9,876 nucleotides of DNA from Burkholderiales bacterium (GTDB lineage Bacteria; Pseudomonadota; Gammaproteobacteria; Burkholderiales; Burkholderiaceae_E), in assembly GCA_020348765.1 (NCBI GenBank), contig CP070753.1, forward strand, positions 2,223,485 to 2,233,360. The letters are read 5' to 3'. The position numbers were made by a program, and so were the translations under genes. Position 1 is the first letter of the stretch; each line of letters begins with the position of its first letter. The notes below the pieces were generated by a model. That model was not told where the DNA came from. It did not search any database and saw only the letters and a list, made by a program, of their open reading frames with translations. This document shows positions 1-9,439 of this stretch, piece after piece.

Positions 1-77
1 AGTCGCAGCCCGAGACGCGTTCCCCGGTGCCGATGTCGCGCGACCCGGGGCTCAGTCGCGACCGGCCGCTGCGCTGA
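1..77 (+). CDS. hflK: HflK C-terminal end (partial, truncated by window edge)
   Basis: An open frame entering from the left edge reads SQPETRSPVPMSRDPGLSRD and then RPLR before a TGA at 75-77. Arg/Ser/Asp-rich tails of this kind (repeated SRD-like units) are typical of HflK C-termini. The position directly upstream of hflC, 11 bases before its ATG, is the standard hflKC arrangement. HflK pairs with HflC in a membrane complex that surrounds and modulates the FtsH protease. Only about 24 residues are visible, all outside the SPFH domain, so the assignment rests on the tail composition and on gene order. Confidence 0.72.
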   Translation, partial: SQPETRSPVPMSRDPGLSRDRPLR

Positions 78-88
78 GGGGAGTCGAG

Positions 89-988
89 ATGAATCGAATC
101 GTCCCGATCGTCATGGCCGGTATCGTCGCGCTGGCGATCCTGTCTTCATGCGTGTTCATCGTCGATCAGCGCCAGTACGCGCTGGTGTTCGCGCTGGGTC
201 AGATCAAGCGCGTGATCGATGAGCCCGGACTTCATTTCAAGCTGCCGCCGCCGTTCCAGAACGTGCAGTATCAGGATCGGCGCATTCTGACTCTGGACAA
301 CCCGGACATCGACCGTTTCATCACGTCCGAGAAGATCAACATCCAGGTCGACTCGTACGTGAAGTGGCGAATCACCGATCCGCTGCGTTATTTCACTTCG
401 GTGGGCGGCAACGAGATCATCGCCACCGATCGCCTGGGGCGCAGCCTGCGCGACGCGCTGAACAACCAGATCGCCAAGCTGACCGTGGCCGACGTGATCT
501 CGCTACAGCGAGATCGGTTGATGGACACGATTCGCACCAAGCTCAACGAGGGCGCCAAGGAGATCGGGGCCGACATCGTCGATGTGCGCCTGAAGCGGGT
601 GGACTTCGCGCCCGAGGTCAGTGAGCGGGTTTTCGCACGCATGGAGTCCGAGCGCAAACGCGTCGCCAACGAGCGGCGAGCCACTGGTGCGGCGGAGTCC
701 GAGAAGATTCGCGCCGATGCGGACAAGCAGCGCGAGGTGATCCTGGCCGAGGCCTACCGTGATTCGCAACGGCTGCGCGGCGCGGGCGATGCACGCGCCA
801 CCGAGCTCTATGCCGAGGCATTCGGCCGCGATGCAGATTTCGCCCAGTTCTATCGCAGTCTCGAGGCGTACCGCGCATCGTTTCGTGATCGCTCCGATGT
901 GCTCGTAGTCGACCCGTCGGCGGAGTTCTTCCGCTTCTTCCGCGGTGCCGGGGCGGGGTCGGAGCAGGGGCCGGCGTCGGGCCGCTAG
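89..988 (+). CDS. hflC: HflC, SPFH/Band 7 membrane protein modulating FtsH
   Basis: This 299-residue protein has the full HflC layout. A single N-terminal membrane segment (about residues 5-27) is followed by the family-typical start of the SPFH/Band 7 domain (DQRQYALVFALGQIKRVI, then EPGLHFKLPPPFQNV), which runs to about residue 190. An Ala/Glu/Arg-rich coiled coil (about 180-240, with MESERKRVANERRATGAAES) comes next, and the protein ends in AEFFRFFR as HflC proteins commonly do. HflC and HflK form a large periplasm-facing cage around FtsH in the inner membrane and influence turnover of membrane and regulatory proteins. The ATG at 89 is supported by a good Shine-Dalgarno sequence, AGGGGAG at 77-83, five bases upstream. 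That element overlaps the hflK stop, which suggests translational coupling. Length is normal and nothing appears broken. Confidence 0.96.
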   Translation: MNRIVPIVMAGIVALAILSSCVFIVDQRQYALVFALGQIKRVIDEPGLHFKLPPPFQNVQYQDRRILTLDNPDIDRFITSEKINIQVDSYVKWRITDPLRYFTSVGGNEIIATDRLGRSLRDALNNQIAKLTVADVISLQRDRLMDTIRTKLNEGAKEIGADIVDVRLKRVDFAPEVSERVFARMESERKRVANERRATGAAESEKIRADADKQREVILAEAYRDSQRLRGAGDARATELYAEAFGRDADFAQFYRSLEAYRASFRDRSDVLVVDPSAEFFRFFRGAGAGSEQGPASGR

Positions 989-989
989 G

Positions 990-1181
990 GTGGGCGAGTC
1001 GCTGCTCGCCGCCATCGGCCTGGTTCTGATCATCGAGGGCATCATGCCGCTCGCGGCGCCCGCGCAGTGGCGGGCTACGGTCGAGCGCATCGCCAGTCTG
1101 CGCGACGGCCAGCTGCGGTTCGTGGGGCTGGGCGCCGTATTGGCGGGTATCGTGCTGCTGGTCCTGGTGCGCCAGTTGTGA
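990..1181 (+). CDS. DUF2065 family small membrane protein (YjeT-like)
   Basis: A 63-residue protein with two hydrophobic segments. The first, about residues 5-22 (LLAAIGLVLIIEGIMPLAAP), carries the family-typical EG-x-x-P pattern. The second, about 42-60 (GLGAVLAGIVLLVLV), is the C-terminal helix; between them lies a short amphipathic stretch ending DGQLRFVG. Length and layout match DUF2065 proteins such as E. coli YjeT, which also sits directly after hflC. I chose the GTG at 990 because it lies one base after the hflC stop and gives the expected length. The same frame extends back to 945, but that adds an Arg-rich stretch overlapping the HflC tail. The biochemical role is not established. 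Its context suggests a membrane partner of, or passenger in, the hflKC operon. Confidence 0.85.
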   Translation: MGESLLAAIGLVLIIEGIMPLAAPAQWRATVERIASLRDGQLRFVGLGAVLAGIVLLVLVRQL

Positions 1182-1343
1182 GCGGGCGGCGCCCGGCCCG
1201 GTTACCGGTGAACCGCCGCGGCACCGCCTTCCGGGCCGAGCGCCGGCATGCAGGTGCGGCTCGCGGCATGTGCGGGCCGTCCCGATGCGGCCTGCGGCAG
1301 ACGCGCGCGGGGCGCCGACCCGACCGAATTCCCAAGTAGGCAG

Positions 1344-1349
1344 TAAAAT
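1344..1349 (+). promoter_or_regulatory. Possible -10 element upstream of hisZ
   Basis: TAAAAT (5 of 6 matches to TATAAT) stands out in an otherwise very GC-rich gap between the DUF2065 gene and hisZ. A -35 match is weak: CCGACC at about 1318-1323 is the nearest candidate, with a slightly long spacer. A start site about 7 bases downstream would fall near 1356, immediately before the hairpin at 1361-1379. This is inference from composition and position only. The rest of the gap (1182-1343) shows no gene or strong signal to me. Confidence 0.35.
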
Positions 1350-1360
1350 ACCGGCCGTGC

Positions 1361-1389
1361 ACGCGGCGCGACGCCGCGTTTTTTCTTTT
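1361..1389 (+). terminator. Intrinsic terminator-like hairpin before hisZ
   Basis: ACGCGGCG (1361-1368) and CGCCGCGT (1372-1379) form a perfect 8-base-pair GC-rich stem with a three-base CGA loop. It is followed by a T-rich tract at 1379-1389 interrupted only by one C. The T tract exists only on the plus strand, so it would terminate rightward transcription from the hflKC operon. It ends 16 bases before the hisZ ATG, leaving no room for a separate hisZ promoter after it. It may therefore be leaky, or act as a very short leader structure. Confidence 0.8.
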
Positions 1390-1405
1390 GATCCCCATTG
1401 GCGCA

Positions 1406-4463
<3,058 letters not shown>

Positions 4464-4481
<18 letters not shown>

Positions 4482-4527
4482 ACAGAAGCAGCCCTGAGCA
4501 GAAGCAGCCCTGAGCAGAAGCGGTTTC
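4464..4527 (+). repeat. 16-base tandem repeat across the phosphoribosyltransferase stop
   Basis: There are four head-to-tail units: GAGCAGAAGCAGCCTT (4464-4479), GAACAGAAGCAGCCCT (4480-4495), GAGCAGAAGCAGCCCT (4496-4511), and a decayed GAGCAGAAGCGGTTTC (4512-4527). The stop TGA (4479-4481) is formed at the junction of units 1 and 2, and a similar junction re-creates TGA at each later boundary. The 16-base period shifts frame each time, so reading through in another frame again gives EQKQP followed by a stop at 4511-4513. The middle units differ by one base, suggesting recent duplication. Confidence 0.92.
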
Positions 4528-4597
4528 AGATGAGCAACGAACCGCGATGGCGGATGCGCCTGACCGGCGCGGCCAGTGCAAGCGAGCGGGAGAAACC

Positions 4598-4684
4598 TGG
4601 TGCCCAGAAGAGGACTCGAACCTCCACGGTGTTGCCACCGCTAGGACCTGAACCTAGTGCGTCTACCAATTCCGCCATCTGGGC
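4598..4684 (-). tRNA. tRNA-Leu (anticodon CAG)
   Basis: On the minus strand the sequence folds as a class II tRNA of 87 bases including the encoded CCA (TGG at 4598-4600 on the plus strand). The acceptor stem GCCCAGA pairs with TCTGGGC and is followed by discriminator A. The D arm contains GGCGGAATTGGTAGACGC. The anticodon stem CTAGG/CCTAG encloses the loop TTCAGGT, placing the anticodon CAG at 4648-4650; it decodes CUG, a heavily used Leu codon in this GC-rich DNA. The long variable arm CGGTGGCAACACCG is diagnostic of leucine/serine tRNAs, and the T arm has GGTTCGAGTCC. I see no convincing T-rich terminator downstream. Confidence 0.97.
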
Positions 4685-4769
4685 ATGACACCGCGCGCGA
4701 TCGATTCGAACCCGTTGGAACGGGTGGCAGGAGCGCATCGAAGCGATCCAGGCCGCCGTCAGCAGCGAA

Positions 4770-4781
4770 CCTCGCGCGAGG
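4770..4781. other. 12-base palindrome in the tRNA-Leu leader / rnr upstream region
   Basis: CCTCGCGCGAGG is a perfect self-complementary sequence located just after the predicted tRNA start site (about 4785 on the minus strand). It lies 32 bases before the TTG candidate start of rnr. A second small inverted repeat, ACCCGTTGGAACGGGT (4710-4725), lies closer to the tRNA. Either could fold in the roughly 100-base tRNA 5' leader or serve as a binding site; function is not shown. Confidence 0.4.
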
Positions 4782-4791
4782 TGAACGCGCA

Positions 4792-4819
4792 ATGTTAGCG
4801 GGACGGTAAAGTTTGTCAA
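4792..4819 (-). promoter_or_regulatory. Sigma70-type promoter for tRNA-Leu
   Basis: On the minus strand a perfect -35 TTGACA (plus-strand 4814-4819) is separated by 16 bases from TAACAT (plus-strand 4792-4797, 4 of 6 matches to the -10 consensus). A GC-rich stretch (GCGCG) follows the -10 box, as is common at stable-RNA promoters under stringent control. The start would be near 4785, giving a 5' leader of about 100 bases to be removed before the tRNA at 4684. The -35 box overlaps the TTG candidate start of the divergent rnr gene. Confidence 0.65.
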
Positions 4820-7258
4820 CTGCGAAGTCTTCCGGCAAGCAGGCCCGAGGTATGGCGACCGAGGTCCAGGGCACGGTGCCGACCCGAGAGGCGATTCTCG
4901 ATTGCCTGCGCGCGGCGGCGATGCCGCTGACACTGTCTGAACTGGCCGACAAGCTGCAGGTCGCGCCCGAACAGTACGAGGCCCTGAACCGGCGCGTGCT
5001 GGCCATGGAGCGCGACGGACAGCTGCTGCCCAATCGCAAGGGCGTGCTGCTGTTGGCGAGCAAGCTGGACCTGGTGGCGGGGCGCGTGATCGGACATCGC
5101 GACGGGTTCGGGTTCCTGGTTCCGGATGCCGGCGGCGCGGACATCTTCCTGAACCCGCGCGAGATGCAGAAGGTCATGCATCGGGATCGGGTGCTGGTCA
5201 AGCGCACCGGATTCGACCGCCGCGGGCGCCCCGAAGGCGCGATCGTCGAGGTCACCGAGCGGGTCAACCGTCGCCTGGTGGGACGGCTGCTCGCCGAGCG
5301 CGGCGTGATGGTCGTGGTGCCGGAAGACCAGCGCATCAAGCACGACATCCTGGTTCAGCCGGGCGAGACGCTGAAGGCGCAGCCCGGTCAGGTGGTCACG
5401 GTCGAGATCATCGAGCAGCCGAGCGGCTACACGCAGCCGATCGGGCGTGTCGTCGAGGTGCTGGGCGACATCGACGACCCCGGCATGGAGATCGAGATCG
5501 CGGTGCGCAAGTTCGACGTGCCGCACCGGTTCCCGGACGAAGCCCTGACCAGCGCGCGCAAGCTGCCGACCGAGGTCGAGGCCGCCGACCTTGCCGACCG
5601 GATCGACCTGCGTGACGTGGCGCTGGTGACGATCGACGGCGAGGACGCGCGCGACTTCGACGACGCCGTGTACTGCGAGCCGATCGAGATCGGGCGCGGC
5701 CGGCGCGCCGCGCGCGTGCCGGGCTGGCGGCTGCTTGTGGCTATCGCAGACGTGTCGCACTACGTGCGGCCGGGCGACGTGCTCGACCGCGAGGCTGCCT
5801 TGCGCTCGACCTCGGTGTACTTTCCGCGCCGGGTGATCCCGATGCTGCCCGAGAAGCTGTCCAACGGGCTTTGCTCGCTGAACCCGAACGTCGACCGGCT
5901 GGTGCTGGTGTGCGACATGGTGATCGACGCGCAGGGCGCGACCTGCGGCTACCAGTTCTATCCGGCGGTGATGCACTCGGCGGCACGCCTGACCTATGAC
6001 GAGGTCTGGGGCATCCTGTCGGGCCGCGACGCGCCGGCCGCGCGCCGGCGCACCGAGCTGGTGCCGCACCTGCAGCATCTGTACGAGCTGTACCGGGTGC
6101 TGGCGCGGGCGCGCGTCGAGCGCGGTGCGGTCGAGTTCGACACCGTCGAGACCCGGATCGTTTGTGATCCGGCCGGCCGCATCGAGCGCATCGTGCCGTA
6201 CTTGCGAAACGACGCCCACCGGCTGATCGAGGAATGCATGCTGGCGGCCAACGTGTGCGCGGCCGACTTCATGCAGCGGCACCGCCATCCCGGTCTGTAT
6301 CGGGTGCACGAAGGGCCGACGCCCGATCGGCTCGCGCTGCTGCGCGAGTTCCTCGGCACCCTCGGGCCTGGCGCTGGCCGGAGGCGATGCGCCGAGCTCG
6401 CGCGACTATGCCGAGTTGGCTGCGCGCGTGCGCGACCGGCCCGACGCGACGCTGCTGCACACGATGATGCTGCGCTCGATGCAACAGGCCCTGTACTCGC
6501 CGCACAACTCCGGACACTTCGGGCTCGCCTACGAGGCCTACGCGCATTTCACCTCGCCGATCCGGCGTTACCCGGATCTGATGACACACCGGGCCATCAA
6601 GCAGCTGCTGGTACGCGGCAAGTTCGAGCCGCCGCCGGTCGCCGAGGCGCTGGACAGCTCCTCCGGTGACGACCTCGCCGCGGAGCTTCCGGCCCGCGGC
6701 GCGGCCCGAGCGCGGGCGATCATGGCGCGCTGGGAGCAGTACGGCGTGCTGTGCTCGGCCAACGAGCGCCGGGCCGACGAAGCCTCGCGCGACGTCGAGG
6801 CCTGGCTGAAGTCGCAGTACATGCGCGGGCGCGTCGGTGAGCAGTACCTGGGCCGGATCACCGGGGTCGCGCCGTTCGGCGTGTTCGTGACCCTGGACGA
6901 GCTGTTCGTCGAAGGTCTGGTGCACGTGTCCGAGCTCGGCAACGACTACTTCCAGTTCAACGAGGCGGCGCACGAGCTGCGCGGCGAACGCACGGGGCGC
7001 CGCTTCCGGTTGACCGATCCGATCGACGTCCAGGTCTCGCGCGTCGATCTCGAGGCACGGCGCATCGAGTTTCGGCTGGTCAGCCGACGCGAGGCCGTCG
7101 GCCTGCCGCCCGAGCCGCAACGCCCGCGCGCGGCCAAGCCGGCCAAGCCGAAGACCGAGCAGGTCGAGAAGGCGCAGGCGGCCCGGCGCGAGGCACGCAA
7201 GCGCACCCGGGCCCCGCAGACGACTTCCCGGGGCCGGGGTCGCGGTGCGCGCGGCTGA
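4813..7258 (+). CDS. rnr: Ribonuclease R, interrupted by an apparent single-base frameshift
   Basis: RNase R is a processive 3'-5' exoribonuclease that degrades structured RNA, including rRNA and mRNA decay intermediates. Ignoring one extra G at 6364-6366, the gene encodes about 814 residues, the normal family length. Domains in order are an N-terminal winged helix (about 24-80), cold-shock-like domains, the RNB catalytic domain with DGEDARDFDD (metal ligands Asp275, Asp281, Asp283, Asp284), an S1 domain (about 675-755, with YLGRITGVAPFGVFVTL), and a Lys/Arg/Ala-rich tail. As sequenced, the first frame runs 4813-6669: about 518 native residues, then about 100 aberrant ones. The native sequence continues in another frame to the TGA at 7256-7258. 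The start may be TTG 4813, with GGACGG upstream, or ATG 4852. Gene and function are certain; whether the product is intact is not. Confidence 0.93.
6364..6366 (+). other. Frameshift site in rnr (GGG, one G too many)
   Basis: The upstream frame reads ..REFLGTLG up to 6366 and then becomes unlike RNase R (PGAGRRRCAELARL). If CTCGGGCCTG is read as CTCGGCCTG, the protein continues as GTLGLALAGGDAPSSRDYAE and then AARVRDRPDATLLHTM, and family-like sequence follows without a break to the S1 domain and stop. The change is therefore a one-base insertion in a short G run, or a base-calling error at that run. Confidence 0.85.
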
Positions 7259-7291
7259 GCCCGAGCCGATCCGCGCACGACGGCCGCACCG

Positions 7292-8020
7292 ATGCTGATC
7301 TGCGGCTTTCACGCGGTTTCCAGTCGGTTGCGGCGCCACGCCGGGTCGATCCGCGAGCTGTATGTCCAGGCCGGGCGTCAGGATGCGCGCATGCGCACGC
7401 TGCTGGCGCTGGCGCTGGCGCAGGGCGTGCATGCGCGAGCGGTCGAGACCGCGCGACTCGATGCTCTGGCAGGCCAGCGCCGGCACCAGGGAGTCGTCGC
7501 GCTGGCCGAACCGATCGCGCTCGCCGGCGATCTGCGCGGCCTGCTGGACGCGCTCGGTGCACCGCCGCTGCTGCTGCTGCTGGACGGGGTCACCGATCCG
7601 CGCAACCTCGGCGCCTGCCTGCGCGCGGCGGACGGGGCCGGCGTGCACGCGGTGATCGCACCCAAGGACCGGGCCTGCGCGCTGACCGACGTGGCGGTGC
7701 AGACCGCCAGCGGCGCGGCCGACAGCGTCCCGTACCTGATGGTGACCAATCTGGCACGCACCATCGACGAGCTCCGCGAGCGCGACATCTGGGTGCTCGG
7801 CACCACCGATGATGCGTCGCGCGACCTGTTCGAAGTCGACATCCCGGCGGCCGTGGCCTGGGTGCTCGGCGCCGAAGGCACCGGTCTGCGGCGACTGACG
7901 CGAGAACGCTGCGACGAACTGGTGCGCATTCCGATGATGGGCGCGGTCGCGAGCCTGAACGTGGCCGTGGCCGCGGGGGTGGTACTGTACCAGTCAGTGC
8001 GCGCCAGGCGCGTTCGATGA
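7292..8020 (+). CDS. rlmB: RlmB, 23S rRNA (Gm2251) 2'-O-methyltransferase
   Basis: This 242-residue SpoU/TrmH-family (SPOUT) enzyme uses S-adenosylmethionine to methylate the ribose of G2251 in the 23S rRNA P loop. The small N-terminal substrate-binding domain starts LICGFHAVSSRLRR. The catalytic domain carries motif 1 (LDGVTDPRNLGACLRAAD, about 97-114, with Asn105 and Arg111), motif 2 (VLGAEGTGL, 191-199), and motif 3 (IPMMGAVASLNVAVAAGVVL from 213, with Asn223), which builds the knot that binds the cofactor. Length matches E. coli RlmB (243). It starts 33 bases after the rnr stop, and the rnr-rlmB pairing is conserved in many Pseudomonadota. A run of five CTG codons (7568-7582) encodes Leu93-Leu97 before motif 1. 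The ribosome-binding site is weak. Confidence 0.96.
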   Translation: MLICGFHAVSSRLRRHAGSIRELYVQAGRQDARMRTLLALALAQGVHARAVETARLDALAGQRRHQGVVALAEPIALAGDLRGLLDALGAPPLLLLLDGVTDPRNLGACLRAADGAGVHAVIAPKDRACALTDVAVQTASGAADSVPYLMVTNLARTIDELRERDIWVLGTTDDASRDLFEVDIPAAVAWVLGAEGTGLRRLTRERCDELVRIPMMGAVASLNVAVAAGVVLYQSVRARRVR

Positions 8021-8031
8021 GCGTTCGACGA
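8010..8031 (+). repeat. 11-base tandem duplication across the rlmB stop
   Basis: GCGTTCGATGA (8010-8020) is followed directly by GCGTTCGACGA (8021-8031), with one mismatch. The first unit ends with the rlmB TGA. The second fills almost all of the 13-base gap to the sirtuin ATG at 8034. Removing one unit would bring the two genes almost into contact, so the duplication probably created the present spacing. Confidence 0.75.
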
Positions 8032-8033
8032 GC

Positions 8034-8759
8034 ATGAATACCGAGCTGCAACGGGCCCGAGCGCTGCTCGCCGCCAGCGGCGACCCGGTCGTCTTCACCG
8101 GGGCCGGGGTGTCGGCCGAGAGCGGGATCCCGACCTTTCGCGACGCATTGACCGGGCTGTGGGCCGAGTACGATCCGGAGACGCTCGCCACCGAAGCCGG
8201 CTTTCGCGCCAATCCGTCGCTGGTCTGGGACTGGTACGCGTCCCGGCGCGAACGCATCGGGCAGGCCGAGCCGAACCCGGCGCATCGGGCCATCGCGGCG
8301 ATCGAGGCTGCGCGCGGCCGGGTCACGGTCGTGACGCAGAACGTGGACGGCCTGCACGCGCGCGCGGGCAGCTCGGACGTGGTCGAGCTGCACGGCAGCA
8401 TTCTACGGGCCCGCTGCCTCGCCGGCTGCGGCCCGGCGAGCGGCTGGGAAGCCGATCTGCGATCGCCGCCGCGGTGCCGGCATTGCGAAGCGCCGCTGCG
8501 CCCGGACGTGGTGTGGTTCGGCGAGTGGCTGCCGCACGAGGCAGTGGCCGCGGCCGAAGCTGCCGCCGCGCGCTGCGACCTCATGCTGGTCGTCGGCACC
8601 TCGGCCCAGGTGTACCCGGCGGCCGAACTCCCTTTTCGGGCGCGCCGCTCGGGTGCCGAGGTGATCGTGATCAACCCGGAGCCGACCGAGATCGACGCGA
8701 TCGCTTCGGTGGTCCTGCGCGGGCGGGCAGGAGAGATCCTGCCGGCGCTGCTGCCCTGA
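8034..8759 (+). CDS. Sir2-family NAD-dependent protein deacylase (class III, CobB/SIRT5-like)
   Basis: This 241-residue sirtuin removes acyl groups from protein lysines using NAD+, producing nicotinamide and O-acyl-ADP-ribose. Visible elements are the NAD-binding GAGVSAESGIPTFRD (23-37), TQNVDGLH (101-108), the catalytic His120 in ELHGS, LRPDVVWFGE, and the Rossmann segment LMLVVGTSAQVYPAAELPF. Tyr68 and Arg71 (WYASRRERI) match the Y-x-x-R pair that CobB and SIRT5 use to bind succinyl or malonyl groups, so desuccinylase/demalonylase activity is likely alongside deacetylation. Four zinc-ligand cysteines are present, but the first pair is C128-x3-C132 rather than the common C-x2-C; the second is C148-x2-C151. 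The ATG follows rlmB by 13 bases, so cotranscription is likely; no strong Shine-Dalgarno sequence is visible. Confidence 0.95.
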   Translation: MNTELQRARALLAASGDPVVFTGAGVSAESGIPTFRDALTGLWAEYDPETLATEAGFRANPSLVWDWYASRRERIGQAEPNPAHRAIAAIEAARGRVTVVTQNVDGLHARAGSSDVVELHGSILRARCLAGCGPASGWEADLRSPPRCRHCEAPLRPDVVWFGEWLPHEAVAAAEAAAARCDLMLVVGTSAQVYPAAELPFRARRSGAEVIVINPEPTEIDAIASVVLRGRAGEILPALLP

Positions 8760-8768
8760 GCGCGGCAC

Positions 8769-8780
8769 GAGGCGCGCCTC
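8769..8780. other. 12-base palindrome between convergent genes
   Basis: GAGGCGCGCCTC is a perfect palindrome in the 19-base gap between the sirtuin stop (8759) and the nuclease stop (8779-8781, minus strand), and it overlaps the latter. It could form a short hairpin (four base pairs with a CGCG loop) in either transcript. It lacks a T tract on either side, so it is not a convincing intrinsic terminator. Confidence 0.35.
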
Positions 8781-9378
8781 AGCGATCGTTGGCCCGCCGG
8801 CGCGCACGGAATTCCCAGGGCGGCTGCGGCGTGCCGTGCGACCACAGGCCGCGGCGCGCCGCACGCGCTCGCGCTTCGGCCTCCGCATAGCTGCGCCGCT
8901 CCTGTGGCGGCTGCTCGTGCGCGTAGCGCCGGAAGTGCCATGCCAGCCCGGCCTCGATCTGGGCCAGGCCGAGATCCTGGCCGTCGCGGAACACCGCGCC
9001 GACCACGCGGCCGTAGGGATCCCGCTTGCGGGCCTCGACTTCGACCGTCGATCCCTCGATCCGGTTCGCAAGCGTGCGGCGCGACACGCCGGCGAACGGT
9101 TGCGTGCGTTCGGGCGCATCGATGCCGCCGATGCGCACGCCGGTGACCGTGCCGTCGGCCAGGCGCATGCGAAAAGAGTCGCCGTCGAAGACTTTTTCGA
9201 CCCGGCCGGCAAGGCGCGGGGCGCTCGCGGTTCGCGGGCCGGCATCCGTGTGCTGCGGCGCGTCGCTCGCGCGCGCAGGCCCGGATGCCGCGATCGCCGG
9301 GCGCTCGCCCGGCTCGTTGCCGCAAGCCGGCAGCACCGCGGTCGACAGTGCCAAAAGGCCCGCCGCCGCGGCACGCAT
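8779..9378 (-). CDS. Thermonuclease-like (SNase family) predicted lipoprotein
   Basis: This 199-residue protein has a staphylococcal-nuclease (SNase/OB-fold) domain from about residue 57. The active-site residues line up with the S. aureus enzyme: FDGDSF (Asp67, Ca2+ ligand), VRIGGIDAPE (Arg82, Asp87, Glu90) and DPYGR (Arg124). A functional Ca2+-dependent nuclease is therefore plausible. Residues 1-18 form a hydrophobic signal ending in the lipobox LPAC, with Cys19 the predicted lipidation site and Gly at +2, which suggests outer-membrane sorting. A Pro/Ala-rich linker (about 20-55) separates anchor and enzyme. The ATG at 9378 places the signal at the N-terminus. A GTG at 9423 would add 15 residues with a basic segment and is possible; neither has a clear ribosome-binding site. 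The gene converges on the sirtuin gene and diverges from the next one. Confidence 0.88.
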   Translation of the reverse strand: MRAAAAGLLALSTAVLPACGNEPGERPAIAASGPARASDAPQHTDAGPRTASAPRLAGRVEKVFDGDSFRMRLADGTVTGVRIGGIDAPERTQPFAGVSRRTLANRIEGSTVEVEARKRDPYGRVVGAVFRDGQDLGLAQIEAGLAWHFRRYAHEQPPQERRSYAEAEARARAARRGLWSHGTPQPPWEFRARRRANDR

Positions 9379-9409
9379 CAGCGCCGGCGGCCTGCGGCTG
9401 TCGGGAAAC

Positions 9410-9439
9410 TTGACAAGCCTCACGGTAACTTCATCACAT
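9410..9439 (+). promoter_or_regulatory. Possible promoter for the rightward gene at 9505
   Basis: A perfect -35 hexamer TTGACA (9410-9415) is followed after 18 bases by TCACAT (9434-9439), only a 3 of 6 match to the -10 consensus. It lies in the gap between the divergent nuclease and DUF1631-like genes, about 65 bases before the latter. The weak -10 box makes this a suggestion only. Confidence 0.3.

Noticed and set aside
945..989. Earlier start for the DUF2065 protein at 945
   Set aside because: It would add an Arg-rich segment overlapping the HflC tail and make the protein longer than the family norm; GTG 990 fits better.
4528..4597. Possible tRNA terminator hairpin on the minus strand around 4560-4577
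   Set aside because: The stem is about six base pairs with one G-U pair and has no T tract, so it does not qualify as an intrinsic terminator.
4530..4688. Plus-strand open frame starting MSNEPRWRMRL and continuing through the tRNA gene
   Set aside because: Most of it is the antisense of tRNA-Leu (GAQKRTRTSTVLPP and onward), a well-known type of spurious protein prediction.
4816..6309. Long minus-strand open frame opposite rnr (497 codons)
   Set aside because: Same reason: a shadow of the rnr codon pattern with low-complexity His/Arg/Val composition.
6349..6370. Programmed +1 frameshifting as an explanation of the rnr break
   Set aside because: The site (CTC GGG CCT) lacks a stop codon at the shift point or a known slippery pattern, and RNase R is not known to be recoded; an indel is simpler.
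7568..7582. (CTG)5 run in rlmB as a phase-variable microsatellite
   Set aside because: Trinucleotide changes would keep the frame, and a Leu-rich strand is normal just before motif 1 in this family.
6269..7648. Minus-strand open frame of 459 codons across the rnr-rlmB junction
   Set aside because: It is antisense to two conserved genes and their spacer, with no recognisable domain or start signals.
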